A DNA stretch of 64,000 bases from Methylobacterium nonmethylotrophicum (GTDB lineage: Bacteria > Pseudomonadota > Alphaproteobacteria > Rhizobiales > Beijerinckiaceae). The notes under the pieces are model-generated. The model ran no database searches. It saw nothing but the letters and a program-made list of their open reading frames with translations, and was not told the origin of the DNA. The stretch covers positions 124,001 through 188,000 of the forward strand of contig NZ_SRLB01000005.1 in NCBI RefSeq assembly GCF_004745635.1, in the 5' to 3' direction. Of the stretch, positions 18,020 through 26,454 are shown piece by piece. How positions within the stretch are numbered: the stretch's first letter is position 1; the number at the start of each line of letters is the position of its first letter. The translations under genes and the position numbers were made by a program.

Positions 18020-18322
18020 CTATGGCAAGGGTTTGATGGGCGGATAGTGCCGATTTTCCGGCTTCATATACAAAGAATACCCTTCCGCTCGCGCGTCCGT
18101 CTCTGTGATGGAGATGAAGCCGTCGGTCCAGCCGTCTTGATCGAGCGTGTATGGATAGATTTGGAAGCCCGCCGGGTAATCCCGAAATCCAAGCTTGTTG
18201 GAGAGACGGTCGATCGCTGCGCGCGCAGCGGCCTCTGAAGAATAAATACCGATGTGAAGTTCCGTATCTTCACGATCTTCGTATTCGCGCTCAAACCAGA
18301 GATTGAATACAACATTGCCCAT
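18020..18322 (-). CDS. DUF7336-like small protein
   Basis: 100 residues. The core (EDTELHIGIYSSEAAARAAI, then GFRDYPAGFQIYPYTLDQD) matches the small DUF7336-type domain: two strands, a helix and a strand rich in aromatic residues. Function unknown; such proteins are often scattered singletons. The gene and its flanks (about 18040-18420) are visibly lower in GC and use codons such as AAA, ATA and TTA that neighbours avoid, which points to recent acquisition or loss of a larger insert. Confidence 0.65.
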   Translation of the reverse strand: MGNVVFNLWFEREYEDREDTELHIGIYSSEAAARAAIDRLSNKLGFRDYPAGFQIYPYTLDQDGWTDGFISITETDARAEGYSLYMKPENRHYPPIKPLP

Positions 18323-18418
18323 TTTTGTCTCTCGGATGATTGCTTTTGTAGCTTATCATCCTGAACGCTGTATGATAGATCGATAAAAGTGGGAAGATAC
18401 CAGCTGGCATCGTCCGGA

Positions 18419-19336
18419 TCATGAGGAATCGGCGGACCGCCCCCGGCCGGCCATCTGGGACAGCACGCCACCCCCGATGACGAGACCCGCGCCGACGAGG
18501 CCCACGGGCGTCGGGAGGACCTGGACGAGGAGCGCGTCGAGGGCCATGGCCCAGATGAGGCCGGAGAACTGCCAGGGTGCCAGCCGCGACGCCTCCCCCC
18601 GGCGCAACGCCGCCGCGATGCTCGCCAGGGCGGCCGTCTGGACGAGCGTCACCAGCAGGACGAGCCCCGCGACCCTGGCATCGACGGGCCGCCACTCCGC
18701 CGCCACGGGCCCGGCCAGCAGGAGGACGCCGACGAGCGCGACCTGCAGCACCGTGTCGAGGGTCGTGGCCGCATCGCGCAGGCGGCGGATCAGCACCTGG
18801 TAGACCGCGTAGGTGAGCGCGCCCCCGAAGGCGGCCGCGATGCCGGGCAGGCTCGCCTCGCCGCCCGGCCGTACGATCAGCAGCATGCCGGCAAAACCCA
18901 GAAGGGTGCCGAGCCAGCGGCCGGGCGGGACGCGCTCGCGCAGGAGCAGCCCGCCGAGCAGCGTCAGCAGCAACGGTGCGGTGAAGCCGAGGGCCGAGGC
19001 GGCGGTGACCGGCATCAGCGCGTAGGCCATCACCGCGAGGGCGTTCGACACGACGAGCGCGGCCGCGGCGGCGCGCTGCTCCCAGGCCCTCTCGGGCCGC
19101 AGGAGGCGGCGTCCCGTCACGGGGCCTCCCGGCCACGACGCGGCGCAGAGGCCGCCGGCGAGGATGACGGCGCAGCGCAGGAAGGTGACCTGCAACGGAC
19201 CGAGGCCGTCCTGCGTGACCAGGCGCTTCGAGAGCGCATAGCCCAGGACGTAGAGCAGCCCGGCCAGGATCGTCAGGCCGATGGCGGCCAGGGTCGAGGC
19301 ATCTTGAGGCCGGGCCGCCGTCCTGATCATCGCCAT
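18419..19336 (-). CDS. EamA/DMT family transporter
   Basis: 305 residues with about ten hydrophobic segments arranged as two five-helix repeats. Each repeat carries the EamA pattern: ALMPVTAASALGFTAPLLL in the first, and FSGLIWAMALDALLVQ with PTPVGLVGAGLVIGGG in the second. The drug/metabolite transporter superfamily exports amino acids, nucleosides or other small metabolites; the substrate is unknown. The ATG at 19334-19336 is used; the Met at codon 3 is an alternative. Confidence 0.9.
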   Translation of the reverse strand: MAMIRTAARPQDASTLAAIGLTILAGLLYVLGYALSKRLVTQDGLGPLQVTFLRCAVILAGGLCAASWPGGPVTGRRLLRPERAWEQRAAAAALVVSNALAVMAYALMPVTAASALGFTAPLLLTLLGGLLLRERVPPGRWLGTLLGFAGMLLIVRPGGEASLPGIAAAFGGALTYAVYQVLIRRLRDAATTLDTVLQVALVGVLLLAGPVAAEWRPVDARVAGLVLLVTLVQTAALASIAAALRRGEASRLAPWQFSGLIWAMALDALLVQVLPTPVGLVGAGLVIGGGVLSQMAGRGRSADSS

Positions 19337-19529
19337 CGTCCCGCCCTGCCGTCACGAGGGCGGCCGCGTGCCTCGCCTCATCAGGGACATCATAGGCCGA
19401 GCTGAGCCGTTATCGAGGCGGAGCGCGGCGGCATCGTCCGCCGGCAGCCAATCCGCTTGACGGCGAAGGTGGGTGACGACAGTGTCGCGGGCCATGATCA
19501 GGAACCGGACCCTGTATGACCGCCGCCGA

Positions 19530-19555
19530 CGCCGCTGCTTCCAAGCGGCGGCTTT
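19530..19555 (+). terminator. Terminator-like hairpin
   Basis: CGCCGCT (19530-19536) pairs with AGCGGCG (19544-19550) around GCTTCCA, followed by GCTTTT. A short but plausible intrinsic terminator. Confidence 0.45.
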
Positions 19556-19662
19556 TCCGGCTGCGCGTCGATCGGCGTCCATCCGCGCAGTGGCGGCCTC
19601 ATCGTAGGCCCCACCCACCGCCGGAGCGGCCCCGGCCCGCGTTCCCGAAAGAACCTCCGCAG

Positions 19663-19689
19663 CCCCCGGCTTCGGGGGTTTTCTTTTGC
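19663..19689 (+). terminator. Intrinsic terminator or attenuator ahead of the argC homologue
   Basis: CCCCCG (19663-19668), loop GCTT, CGGGGG (19673-19678), then TTTTCTTTTG. The run of T ends about 25 bases before the start codon and about 10 bases before its ribosome site, so it could attenuate the gene or end a small upstream RNA. Confidence 0.6.
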
Positions 19690-19712
19690 TCCCCTCCCAG
19701 AAGGACACCACC

Positions 19713-20690
19713 ATGAGCCTCCGCGTCGGCATCGTCGGAATCAGCGGGTTTGGCGGCGGCGAGGCGCTGCGCCTGATCGCGGGCCACCCGTCCTTCGAAC
19801 TCGTTTACGCCGCGGGCGAGGGCAGCGCCGGCAGCCGCCTGGTCGACCGCTTCCCCGGTGTTCCGGCGAGGCTGGCCGACCTGGTCATCGAGAAGTGGGA
19901 CCCCGCGACTCTGCCGGGGCTCGACGTGCTGTTCGCGTCGCTGCCCACGGGGGCCTCGGCCGAGGGGCTGGCGCGCGTGCCGAAGGACGTGAAGATCGTC
20001 GATATCGGCGGCGACCATCGCTACGTCGAGGGCTGGGCCTACGGCCTGGCCGATGTCTGGCCGGCCCGGATCGCGGGCCGGACCCGGGTCGCCAATCCCG
20101 GCTGCTTTCCCGCAGCGACGCTGACCGCGCTGGCGCCGCTGCTCGCCGAGGGGCTGATCGAGCCCGGCAACATCGTGATCGACGCCAAGACCGGCATCTC
20201 CGGCGCCGGCCGGGGCGGCGGCGACAGCCGGTTCGGCTACGCCGAGAGCAACGAGAACCTGGTGCCCTACGGCCTGCTCAGGCACGTCCACATGCCCGAG
20301 ATGGCCGCGACGATCGAGCGCTTGAGCGGCGGCAGCGCGGCCGGGCTGGTGTTCACGCCGCACCTCGTGCCGATGACCCGCGGCCTCCTCGCCACGATCT
20401 ATGGCCGCGGCCGCGCCACGACGGCCCAGTGCCTGGAGGCGGCCCGGCGCTTCTATGCCGGGCGCGCCTTCGTCCGCGTGACCGAGACGCCGCCCCAGAC
20501 CAAATGGGCCACCGGCTCGAACCTCGCCTTCGTCAGCTACGCGGCCGATCCGGAGCGCAACCTGGTGATCGCGATGGGCGTCGTCGACAATCTCGGCAAG
20601 GGCGCGGCGGGCCAGGCGGTGCAGAACGCGAACCTGATCTGCGGATTGCCGGAGACCGCGGGGCTGGAGGGCGCCCCTGTCTGGCCGTGA
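19713..20690 (+). CDS. argC: N-acetyl-gamma-glutamyl-phosphate reductase-like (ArgC family, divergent)
   Basis: 325 residues. The N-terminus GIVGISGFGGGEAL is the nucleotide-binding Gly-rich loop. The catalytic cysteine is Cys131 in ANPGCFPAAT, and the FTPHLVPMTRGLLATIYG block is the conserved C-terminal segment. ArgC reduces N-acetylglutamyl phosphate with NADPH in arginine synthesis. Several usual motifs are altered: DIGGDHRY where DxxADFRL is normal, AYGLADVW where VYGLPE is normal, HVHMPEM for HRHxPEI. It may therefore be a paralogue with a shifted substrate. AGAAGGA precedes the ATG; no other arg gene is adjacent. Confidence 0.78.
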   Translation: MSLRVGIVGISGFGGGEALRLIAGHPSFELVYAAGEGSAGSRLVDRFPGVPARLADLVIEKWDPATLPGLDVLFASLPTGASAEGLARVPKDVKIVDIGGDHRYVEGWAYGLADVWPARIAGRTRVANPGCFPAATLTALAPLLAEGLIEPGNIVIDAKTGISGAGRGGGDSRFGYAESNENLVPYGLLRHVHMPEMAATIERLSGGSAAGLVFTPHLVPMTRGLLATIYGRGRATTAQCLEAARRFYAGRAFVRVTETPPQTKWATGSNLAFVSYAADPERNLVIAMGVVDNLGKGAAGQAVQNANLICGLPETAGLEGAPVWP

Positions 20691-20701
20691 TCGCGCCGGA
20701 G

Positions 20702-20724
20702 GGCGGGTGCGGTCTGCACCCGCC
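20702..20724. terminator. Hairpin between convergent genes
   Basis: GGCGGGTGC (20702-20710) and GCACCCGCC (20716-20724) form a perfect 9-bp stem with a 5-base loop in the 67-base gap between the argC homologue and the citrate-lyase-like operon. No T-run on either strand. Confidence 0.5.
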
Positions 20725-20757
20725 CCGCCGAAAGAGACCCCGACCGTCGGCGCGGGA

Positions 20758-23463
20758 TCAGGCGACGAACCGGCATTGCGAGGCCGGCGTGCGCGTGTCC
20801 ATGTTGCGGCCGCGGTTGATGTGGTCGTCCGCATCCGCCGCGCAGCCGAGCATGCGGGCGAAGAGGAAGATCGTGAAGGCCGCCGTCTCGAGCGCGCCGC
20901 CCGACAGGCTGCCGTCGCGATAGGGCCGCCACAGCATCTTCAGGAGCAGGGCCGCGATCACCGCGTCGATGTTCACGCAGTAGACGGTGCGCGACACGCC
21001 CGCCTCGAACAGGGACTGGACCAGGGTGCGGTAGTAGGCGTGGAAGGCGTTGTAGTCCCCCCGCGCCGCCAGGAGGTCGTGGATCCAGAGTTCGCGCGGG
21101 TCGTGGTTCACCGCCTTGTCCTTGAAGACCGGGTGGTTGACGCCCGGGATCTTCTGGATGTCGAGGCTGCCCAGCGTCTTGCGGTCCGACTTGTAGCGGG
21201 CGTAGTCCGCCACCGTCCGGTCGGCGAGGGCCTTGAGGTCGATCCCGTGGTCCGGGTCGGCCGGGTCGGCGAGGTTCGCGTCGCGGAACTGCTCGATCAG
21301 GAAGGCGATGCCCTCGTAGCCGTTGCCCCCGTGGGTGTAGCCGGCATGGGTCAGGAACCCGATCATCGCCTTGTTGAGGTGCACCCGCTCCGGGCTCTCC
21401 GGCCCGTCGGCCGAGACCGCCCCCTTGCACCCCTGCGCCGAGATCGTGCCCGGGCCGTTCGACAACAGGAGCCCGATCAGGGTCTCGAACACGAAGACGT
21501 CGTCAGGCTGGCCCTCGCGCCCGAGGAGGGCGAGGCAGCCGATCTCGCCGAGGGTGCGGCGGGCGAGGAGGTCGGCATTCGGCACGCCGCAGAGGCTGTC
21601 CGGCCCGTGTGCCGCCGCCGGCAAGGCCGCGCCCAGCAGCGTGCCGAAGAGCTGGAGCCACCAGGGCAGGCTCTCGGCGGTGAGGCGCGAGATGCGCTTG
21701 CGCATCAGCGGGCCCCAGGCGAGCGTCGTGGCGATCGCGGCCAGGACCGCGTCCCGGGTCGGGTGGCCGTCGAGGCTCAGCAGGTAGCGCAGAAAGACCG
21801 AGCGGGCGCCGCGGGCCTCGAGCGCGGCGAGGAGCGCCTCGGCCCGGGGATCCGGCTCGGGGCCGACGAGGAGCCCGGACAGCTCGGCGTCGGGTGCGAT
21901 CCGGCCGAGGTCGAAGCCCTCGTCGAGGGCGCTGCCGAGCCTTGCCTCCGCGAAGCGGTCGGTCAGGAGCCGGCAGAGGCGCCGGGCGGTCTCGGCGCGG
22001 CGCGGGCCCACCAGGCTCGCGGCGGCGGCCAGCACCATGTTGGGCGCGTTGCCGGCCTCGCGGGCGGCTTGCGCCGCCGCGAGCTCCGGCCGCCCGTGCA
22101 GGTTCACCTCGGCGGCGATTGCGGCGTTGACCAGCGCCCGGTCGTTCTCGCTGGCGGGCTCGCGCAGGAGGGCCAGCACGAGGTTGGCCTCCATCGGCAG
22201 GCGCGCGGCCTCCAGCATCGACACGCCGTGCAGGCTCGTGACCTGGGTCTTGGGGTCCATCTGCGAGGCGCCGGAGGCGTCCTTCATCGCTTGGCGCGGC
22301 AGGACGACGCCGATCTGGCGGTCGAGCCGCGCGATCTGCTCGCCATAGGGCGCCACCGCCTCGACGACCGGCAGGTCGAGCTCGGCCGGCAGGGTCAGGC
22401 CCGCGCTGGAGCCGAACCACGGCTTGAGGGCGAGGCTGCTCTCGGGCGCGAAGTCGGGCCGCGCCCCGTTCTCGCGCATCACCGCGGTGAGCGCCGCCGG
22501 GATATGGGCGATGTTCGTCACCACGGCGCCCTTCGCCGAGACGACCGGGTTGTCGGGCGTGAACAGCCCCGCGACCCCGAGCTTCTCCATGAACCACCGC
22601 TCCTTGGCGGCGGCATCGTCGTCGCCCCCCGCCATGGCGCCGGCATGGCCCACCGCCCGGGTGAGCCGGCTCTTCCAGCGCCCGACCACGCAGGCGACGA
22701 CGGGCTTGGTGAAGTGCGCGTCCTGCTCGTAGTAGCCGCCCGGCTCGACGTAGAGCACCGCCGCCTTGCTGCGCGCGTCGTTGGCGAGGGCGAAGGCGAA
22801 TTCCGGCGCCGCGTACTGGATGTAGACGTCCTTGCCGCTGGAGATCAGCGTGGTGGTGCCCCAGCCGCTCATCCGCAGGTAGGTGGCGATGGTCGTGGTG
22901 AAGTTGCCGGAATTGGAGAAGATCGCGATCGAGCCCGGCCGCAGCGCCTCGCCCGGGTCGTCGCCGCCGAGCGCCCCGCCGATCCGCACCTGGTGGTAGG
23001 AATCGGCGACGCCCAAGCTGTTGCCGCCGAAGATGTCGACGCCGTTCTGCTGGCCGAGCGCCCGGATCTCGCGGCTGTCGTGGACCGACAGCTTCTCGGT
23101 GACGATGAAGATCTTGCGCAGGTCCGGGTTGACCCGGATCAGCTCGGCGACGCCGTCGCGGGCGCCCGACGGCGGCAGGTAGACGACGCCGCAATTGAAG
23201 CGGTGCCCGGCCTCCAGCCCCTCGCGGACGTTGTTGTAGACCGGGATCCCGCCGAGCGGCGTCTCCAGCACCTGCCCGCTGCGGCCCGGCGAGGTGCCGA
23301 ACACCACGTTGCCGCCCGAATAGGCGTGGCCCACCGGCGTGACGTCGCTCGACTCGCCGCCCAGGATGTTGAGCACGCAGACCCGGTCCTCGCGCGTGGC
23401 GATCCGGTCGAGCGAGCCGATGCCGACGTGATACTTGAAGCTGCCGACGCTGTGCCTGTGCAT
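20758..23463 (-). CDS. ATP-citrate-lyase-like large subunit: CoA-ligase domain fused to citrate-synthase-like domain
   Basis: 901 residues. Residues 1-335 resemble the succinyl-CoA synthetase alpha / AclA CoA-binding part; GHAGA at 272-276 puts the phosphohistidine at His273. Residues about 600-901 resemble the citrate-synthase-like lyase domain: NGPGTISAQG, HAGYTHGGNGYEG, then GVNHPV (His777) and VNID (Asp833) at the positions of the catalytic His and Asp. Between them lies about 250 residues of Ala/Leu-rich helical sequence, making it far longer than the roughly 600-residue AclA of green sulfur bacteria. A probable reaction is ATP-driven CoA ligation and cleavage of citrate or a related acid. 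GGGAGGG precedes the ATG; the partner gene ends 11 bases upstream. Confidence 0.75.
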   Translation of the reverse strand: MHRHSVGSFKYHVGIGSLDRIATREDRVCVLNILGGESSDVTPVGHAYSGGNVVFGTSPGRSGQVLETPLGGIPVYNNVREGLEAGHRFNCGVVYLPPSGARDGVAELIRVNPDLRKIFIVTEKLSVHDSREIRALGQQNGVDIFGGNSLGVADSYHQVRIGGALGGDDPGEALRPGSIAIFSNSGNFTTTIATYLRMSGWGTTTLISSGKDVYIQYAAPEFAFALANDARSKAAVLYVEPGGYYEQDAHFTKPVVACVVGRWKSRLTRAVGHAGAMAGGDDDAAAKERWFMEKLGVAGLFTPDNPVVSAKGAVVTNIAHIPAALTAVMRENGARPDFAPESSLALKPWFGSSAGLTLPAELDLPVVEAVAPYGEQIARLDRQIGVVLPRQAMKDASGASQMDPKTQVTSLHGVSMLEAARLPMEANLVLALLREPASENDRALVNAAIAAEVNLHGRPELAAAQAAREAGNAPNMVLAAAASLVGPRRAETARRLCRLLTDRFAEARLGSALDEGFDLGRIAPDAELSGLLVGPEPDPRAEALLAALEARGARSVFLRYLLSLDGHPTRDAVLAAIATTLAWGPLMRKRISRLTAESLPWWLQLFGTLLGAALPAAAHGPDSLCGVPNADLLARRTLGEIGCLALLGREGQPDDVFVFETLIGLLLSNGPGTISAQGCKGAVSADGPESPERVHLNKAMIGFLTHAGYTHGGNGYEGIAFLIEQFRDANLADPADPDHGIDLKALADRTVADYARYKSDRKTLGSLDIQKIPGVNHPVFKDKAVNHDPRELWIHDLLAARGDYNAFHAYYRTLVQSLFEAGVSRTVYCVNIDAVIAALLLKMLWRPYRDGSLSGGALETAAFTIFLFARMLGCAADADDHINRGRNMDTRTPASQCRFVA

Positions 23464-23474
23464 GATGCCCTCCC

Positions 23475-24782
23475 TTACTCGGCCGCCTGCTTGAGGTCGG
23501 TGCGCGGCGGCTCGCCGATGGTGAGGGCGCGCGCCACCGCCTCGCGGCCGCCCTGCTTCATCCACTGGTCGGCCTTGCGGGCGTAGGCGACGACCTCGCT
23601 CATGTCGGAATCGAACCCGAACAGCCGGTAGGGCAGCCCGAGGGCCTCGGCGGTGTCGCGCAGCGCCCCCATGCCGCGGATGAGGTTCGGCCCGCCGCGG
23701 CCGGCCACGATGTAGAGCGGCGTCGGCCCGTGCCGGCCGACATGCTCGCGCAGCGCGTCCGCCATCGCCCGGAAGGTCTCGAAGATGTCGGTGTTGTTGG
23801 ACTTGCCGCCGATGATGAACAAGACGTTGGCCTGCTTCAGCCAGTGCTTGAAGCAGATGCGCGCCACCTCCTTCATCTTCTCGTAGGGCGGGTTGCCGCC
23901 GAAATCGGAGGAGATGATGGCGTCGTCGCCAAGCATCTCGGTGACGAGGGAGTTGGCGCCGCCGCCGAAGGTCGGGGCCAGGATCGTGCCCGAGGCGTTG
24001 ATGATGCAGACGTCGCTCTGGCCCTGGTAGGTCCGCAGCTGGTTGATCTCGGCCTCGAAATCCGAGTAGTCGACCGAGAACAGGTGGCCGGGCAGGCCGA
24101 GGCGCTGCCAGCGCGGGTCGTCGCGGTCGAAGCCGCACTTGAAGTCGCAGGCCACCGGGGTGAGGCGACCGTTCCGGTCCGGCCGCATCCGGATCGGGTT
24201 CAGCTCGACCGTCGTCATGCCGAAGCCGTGATAGAGTTCCCAGAGCTTCGGCAGCTGCTGCACCAGGGGCGAGATCAGGGCCTTGGGGGCGTTCAGCTCG
24301 GAGAGGGCGTTGGCCACCACGAAGGCCTTGAGGCCGGTCAGCGGATCGAAGGGAACCTGCGCGACCTCGCTCTTGTCGAGCTCCTCGATGTCGATGCCGC
24401 CCCGGTGGGTCAGCGTCATGGTGGGCGCCCGGAAGCGCGTGCTGTCGGAGATCGAGAAGTAGACCTCGTGCTCGGCCGGCACCGCGCCCTCGAACGTGAC
24501 GCCGTTGGCCTTGGCGACGGCGTTGCCGTGGCGGTGCTCGACGAAGTAGAGCCGCTCCTTCTCGCGCAGGGCCGTGCGCAGGTCGAAGGCGCGACCGAGA
24601 AGACCGGCCTTGCCCTTCTTGCCGACCCCGCCTTTGAACACCGGCTTGACGAAGACCGAACCGTGGCGGTCGATCAATCCCTTGATCTCTTCCTCGCTGG
24701 CGTCGGGCCCGAGCACCTCGGAAGTGGGAAACCCGGCGAAGTGCAAAAGCTTCGCGCCGTGCAGCATGCCCGTGACTTGCAT
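23475..24782 (-). CDS. ATP-citrate-lyase-like small subunit: ATP-grasp plus citrate-binding domain
   Basis: 435 residues. Residues 1-250 form an ATP-grasp domain as in succinyl-CoA synthetase beta (VFVKPVFKGGVGKKGKAG, then TTVELNPIRMRPD). From about 265 comes the domain that binds the organic acid in ATP-citrate lyase: ILAPTFGGGANSLVTEML, SSDFGGNPPYEKM and IGGKSNNTDIFETF. It should phosphorylate the acid or the partner's histidine, working with the 901-residue subunit encoded directly downstream. CGGAGGAGACG lies before the ATG at 24780-24782, a strong ribosome site. The two genes form an operon reading away from ppk2. Which acid is used is not shown. Confidence 0.8.
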   Translation of the reverse strand: MQVTGMLHGAKLLHFAGFPTSEVLGPDASEEEIKGLIDRHGSVFVKPVFKGGVGKKGKAGLLGRAFDLRTALREKERLYFVEHRHGNAVAKANGVTFEGAVPAEHEVYFSISDSTRFRAPTMTLTHRGGIDIEELDKSEVAQVPFDPLTGLKAFVVANALSELNAPKALISPLVQQLPKLWELYHGFGMTTVELNPIRMRPDRNGRLTPVACDFKCGFDRDDPRWQRLGLPGHLFSVDYSDFEAEINQLRTYQGQSDVCIINASGTILAPTFGGGANSLVTEMLGDDAIISSDFGGNPPYEKMKEVARICFKHWLKQANVLFIIGGKSNNTDIFETFRAMADALREHVGRHGPTPLYIVAGRGGPNLIRGMGALRDTAEALGLPYRLFGFDSDMSEVVAYARKADQWMKQGGREAVARALTIGEPPRTDLKQAAE

Positions 24783-24994
24783 CGTCTCCTCCGTGCTTCG
24801 TTTGAGCGCACGGTAACGGGCCAACCTGTCAGCTACCTGTCGCGAATGTTAGTCCGGGGTGAAATCGCCGGATCCCGCGCGCGCGCCGCGAGACCCGCCC
24901 GGGTGCCCCGCCTCGCCCTCCCGCCGGCTTCTCGATAGTGTCACGGGACCGCCCTTAAGCTCGCGCCCCGGGACGAACGGGAGCGGGATCGACC

Positions 24995-25915
24995 ATGAGC
25001 GAGTTGCGGGGCGCGTCCGACGCCGGCGCCTTGGAGGCGCTGCGGCGCGAGATCGCGGAGGCCTACGAGGAGGAGCTGGAGCTCGAGATCGAGGAGGAGC
25101 GCCTCGCCGGCCTCGTCCCGCCGCCCGAGGGCATGGGCGAGGGGGTCGACCGCCGCCTCTACTTCCGCGAGCTCCTGCGCCTGCAGCACGAGCTGGTCCG
25201 CCTCCAGGACTGGGTCCAGACCAGCAAGCTCAAGGTCGTGGTGCTGTTCGAGGGCCGCGATTCCGCCGGCAAGGGCGGCGTCATCAAGCGCATCACCCAG
25301 CGCCTGAACCCCCGCGTCTGCCGCGTCGCCGCCCTGCCCGCCCCGAGCGAGCGCGAGCGCGGCCAGTGGTATTTCCAGCGCTACGTCAGCCACCTGCCGA
25401 CCGGCGGCGAGATCGTGCTGTTCGACCGCTCCTGGTACAACCGGGCCGGCGTCGAGCGGGTGATGGGCTTCTGCTCAGAGGCGGACGTGGAGGAATTCTT
25501 CCGCTCGGTGCCCGAGTTCGAGCGCATGCTGGTGCGCTCCGGCATCATCCTGGTGAAGTACTGGTTCTCGATCACCGATGCCGAGCAGGCCCACCGCTTC
25601 GAGATGCGCATCCGCGATCCGCTCAAGCAGTGGAAGCTCAGCCCGATGGACGTCGAGTCGCGCCGGCGCTGGGAGAGCTACACCCGGGCGAAGGAGGACA
25701 TGCTGGCCCGCACCCATATCCCGGAGGCGCCGTGGTGGGTGGTCGACGCGGTCGACAAGAGGCGCGCCCGCCTCAACTGCATCAGCCACCTGCTCGAGCA
25801 GGTGCCCTACGGCACCGTCGAGCGCGCGCCCGTCCACCTGCCGGCGCGGGTGCGCAACCCCGATTACGTCCGCGGGCCGATCCCGGCGGAGATGTACGTC
25901 CCGTCCCGGTACTGA
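24995..25915 (+). CDS. ppk2: Polyphosphate kinase 2 (PPK2 family)
   Basis: 306 residues of a single PPK2 domain. Walker A lies in FEGRDSAGKGG (85-95), Walker B in LFDRSWYNRAGVE (142-154), followed by the lid segment and the WFSITDAEQ and RWESYTRAKEDML blocks. PPK2 enzymes use polyphosphate to phosphorylate nucleoside mono- or diphosphates, or run in reverse. The length and one-domain build fit class I (NDP-phosphorylating), but class cannot be fixed by eye. It diverges from the citrate-lyase-like operon across 212 bases, so both could share control. Confidence 0.93.
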   Translation: MSELRGASDAGALEALRREIAEAYEEELELEIEEERLAGLVPPPEGMGEGVDRRLYFRELLRLQHELVRLQDWVQTSKLKVVVLFEGRDSAGKGGVIKRITQRLNPRVCRVAALPAPSERERGQWYFQRYVSHLPTGGEIVLFDRSWYNRAGVERVMGFCSEADVEEFFRSVPEFERMLVRSGIILVKYWFSITDAEQAHRFEMRIRDPLKQWKLSPMDVESRRRWESYTRAKEDMLARTHIPEAPWWVVDAVDKRRARLNCISHLLEQVPYGTVERAPVHLPARVRNPDYVRGPIPAEMYVPSRY

Positions 25916-25940
25916 CCGGCGGATGGGCGTGGGCTCGCGC

Positions 25941-26330
25941 GCGGCGGCGCTGTCTCGGCCGACACCGAGTTCGCCACGCCCAATCGGCGGTGGTGTTCTT
26001 CAATGCCGGCCTCGGCTTGCCGAATATCGGCGCCGTGGTCCTGCCGAGCGGCGGGCCGATCTACCCGCTGGCGACCCCGGCGGTGCGGGTGAAATACGGA
26101 CCCGGCGAGCGCCTGTCGTTCCAGGGCGCCGTCTTCAACGGCGATCCCGCCGGCACGCGCCGGGGCAGCGACAGCGACCCGCAGGCCCGCAACCGCTCCG
26201 GCCCCAGGTTCCGGGTCAACGATCCGGCCCTTCTCCTCGGCGAGGTCGCGTACGCCTACACCCTCAGTGTGGGGGGAAAGCCTGCACGGCACCGCCACCC
26301 TCGGAGGACTGGCCGGGAGATGGATCGCCG
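25941..26330 (+). pseudogene. Remnant of an OprB-family carbohydrate-selective porin
   Basis: Only about 110 residues of a 450-500-residue porin survive. SADTEFATPN reads in one frame up to about 25981. Then SAVVFFNAGLGLPNIGAVVL continues in another frame, needing one inserted base to join. Further on come YPLATPAVRVKYGPGERLSFQGAVFNGDPAG and NDPALLLGEVAYAY; after about 26272 a second shift is needed to reach SLHGTATLGG. These are consecutive OprB beta-barrel segments. No signal peptide, N-terminal part or C-terminal strand is present, so the gene is truncated at both ends and frameshifted at least twice. It lies 25 bases after the ppk2 stop. Confidence 0.75.
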
Positions 26331-26454
26331 GCGCGTCGCGCGCGTCACCCCTCCTGCCGTCACGACCTGTGAACACCACGGGGAGGGGCACGCGGCACCC
26401 GCGCAGGCCGGGATTTTCGCTATAGGGGAGGCCGGCAGGACAGGGTCCCACGGC

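Larger units (their letters stand above)
19337..19712. other. Gene-free stretch with two plus-strand terminator-like hairpins
   Basis: 376 bases between the divergent EamA gene and the argC homologue. It carries two plus-strand stem-loops (19530-19555 and 19663-19689) but no open frame with family similarity. Transcription that meets these hairpins must start within the stretch, since no plus-strand gene lies just upstream. Confidence 0.5.

Noticed and set aside
20707-23586. A 2.9-kb open frame antisense to the citrate-lyase-like large subunit.
   Set aside because: Composition (Val/Arg/Gly/Asp/His) and lack of motifs mark it as the antisense shadow of a strongly supported gene.
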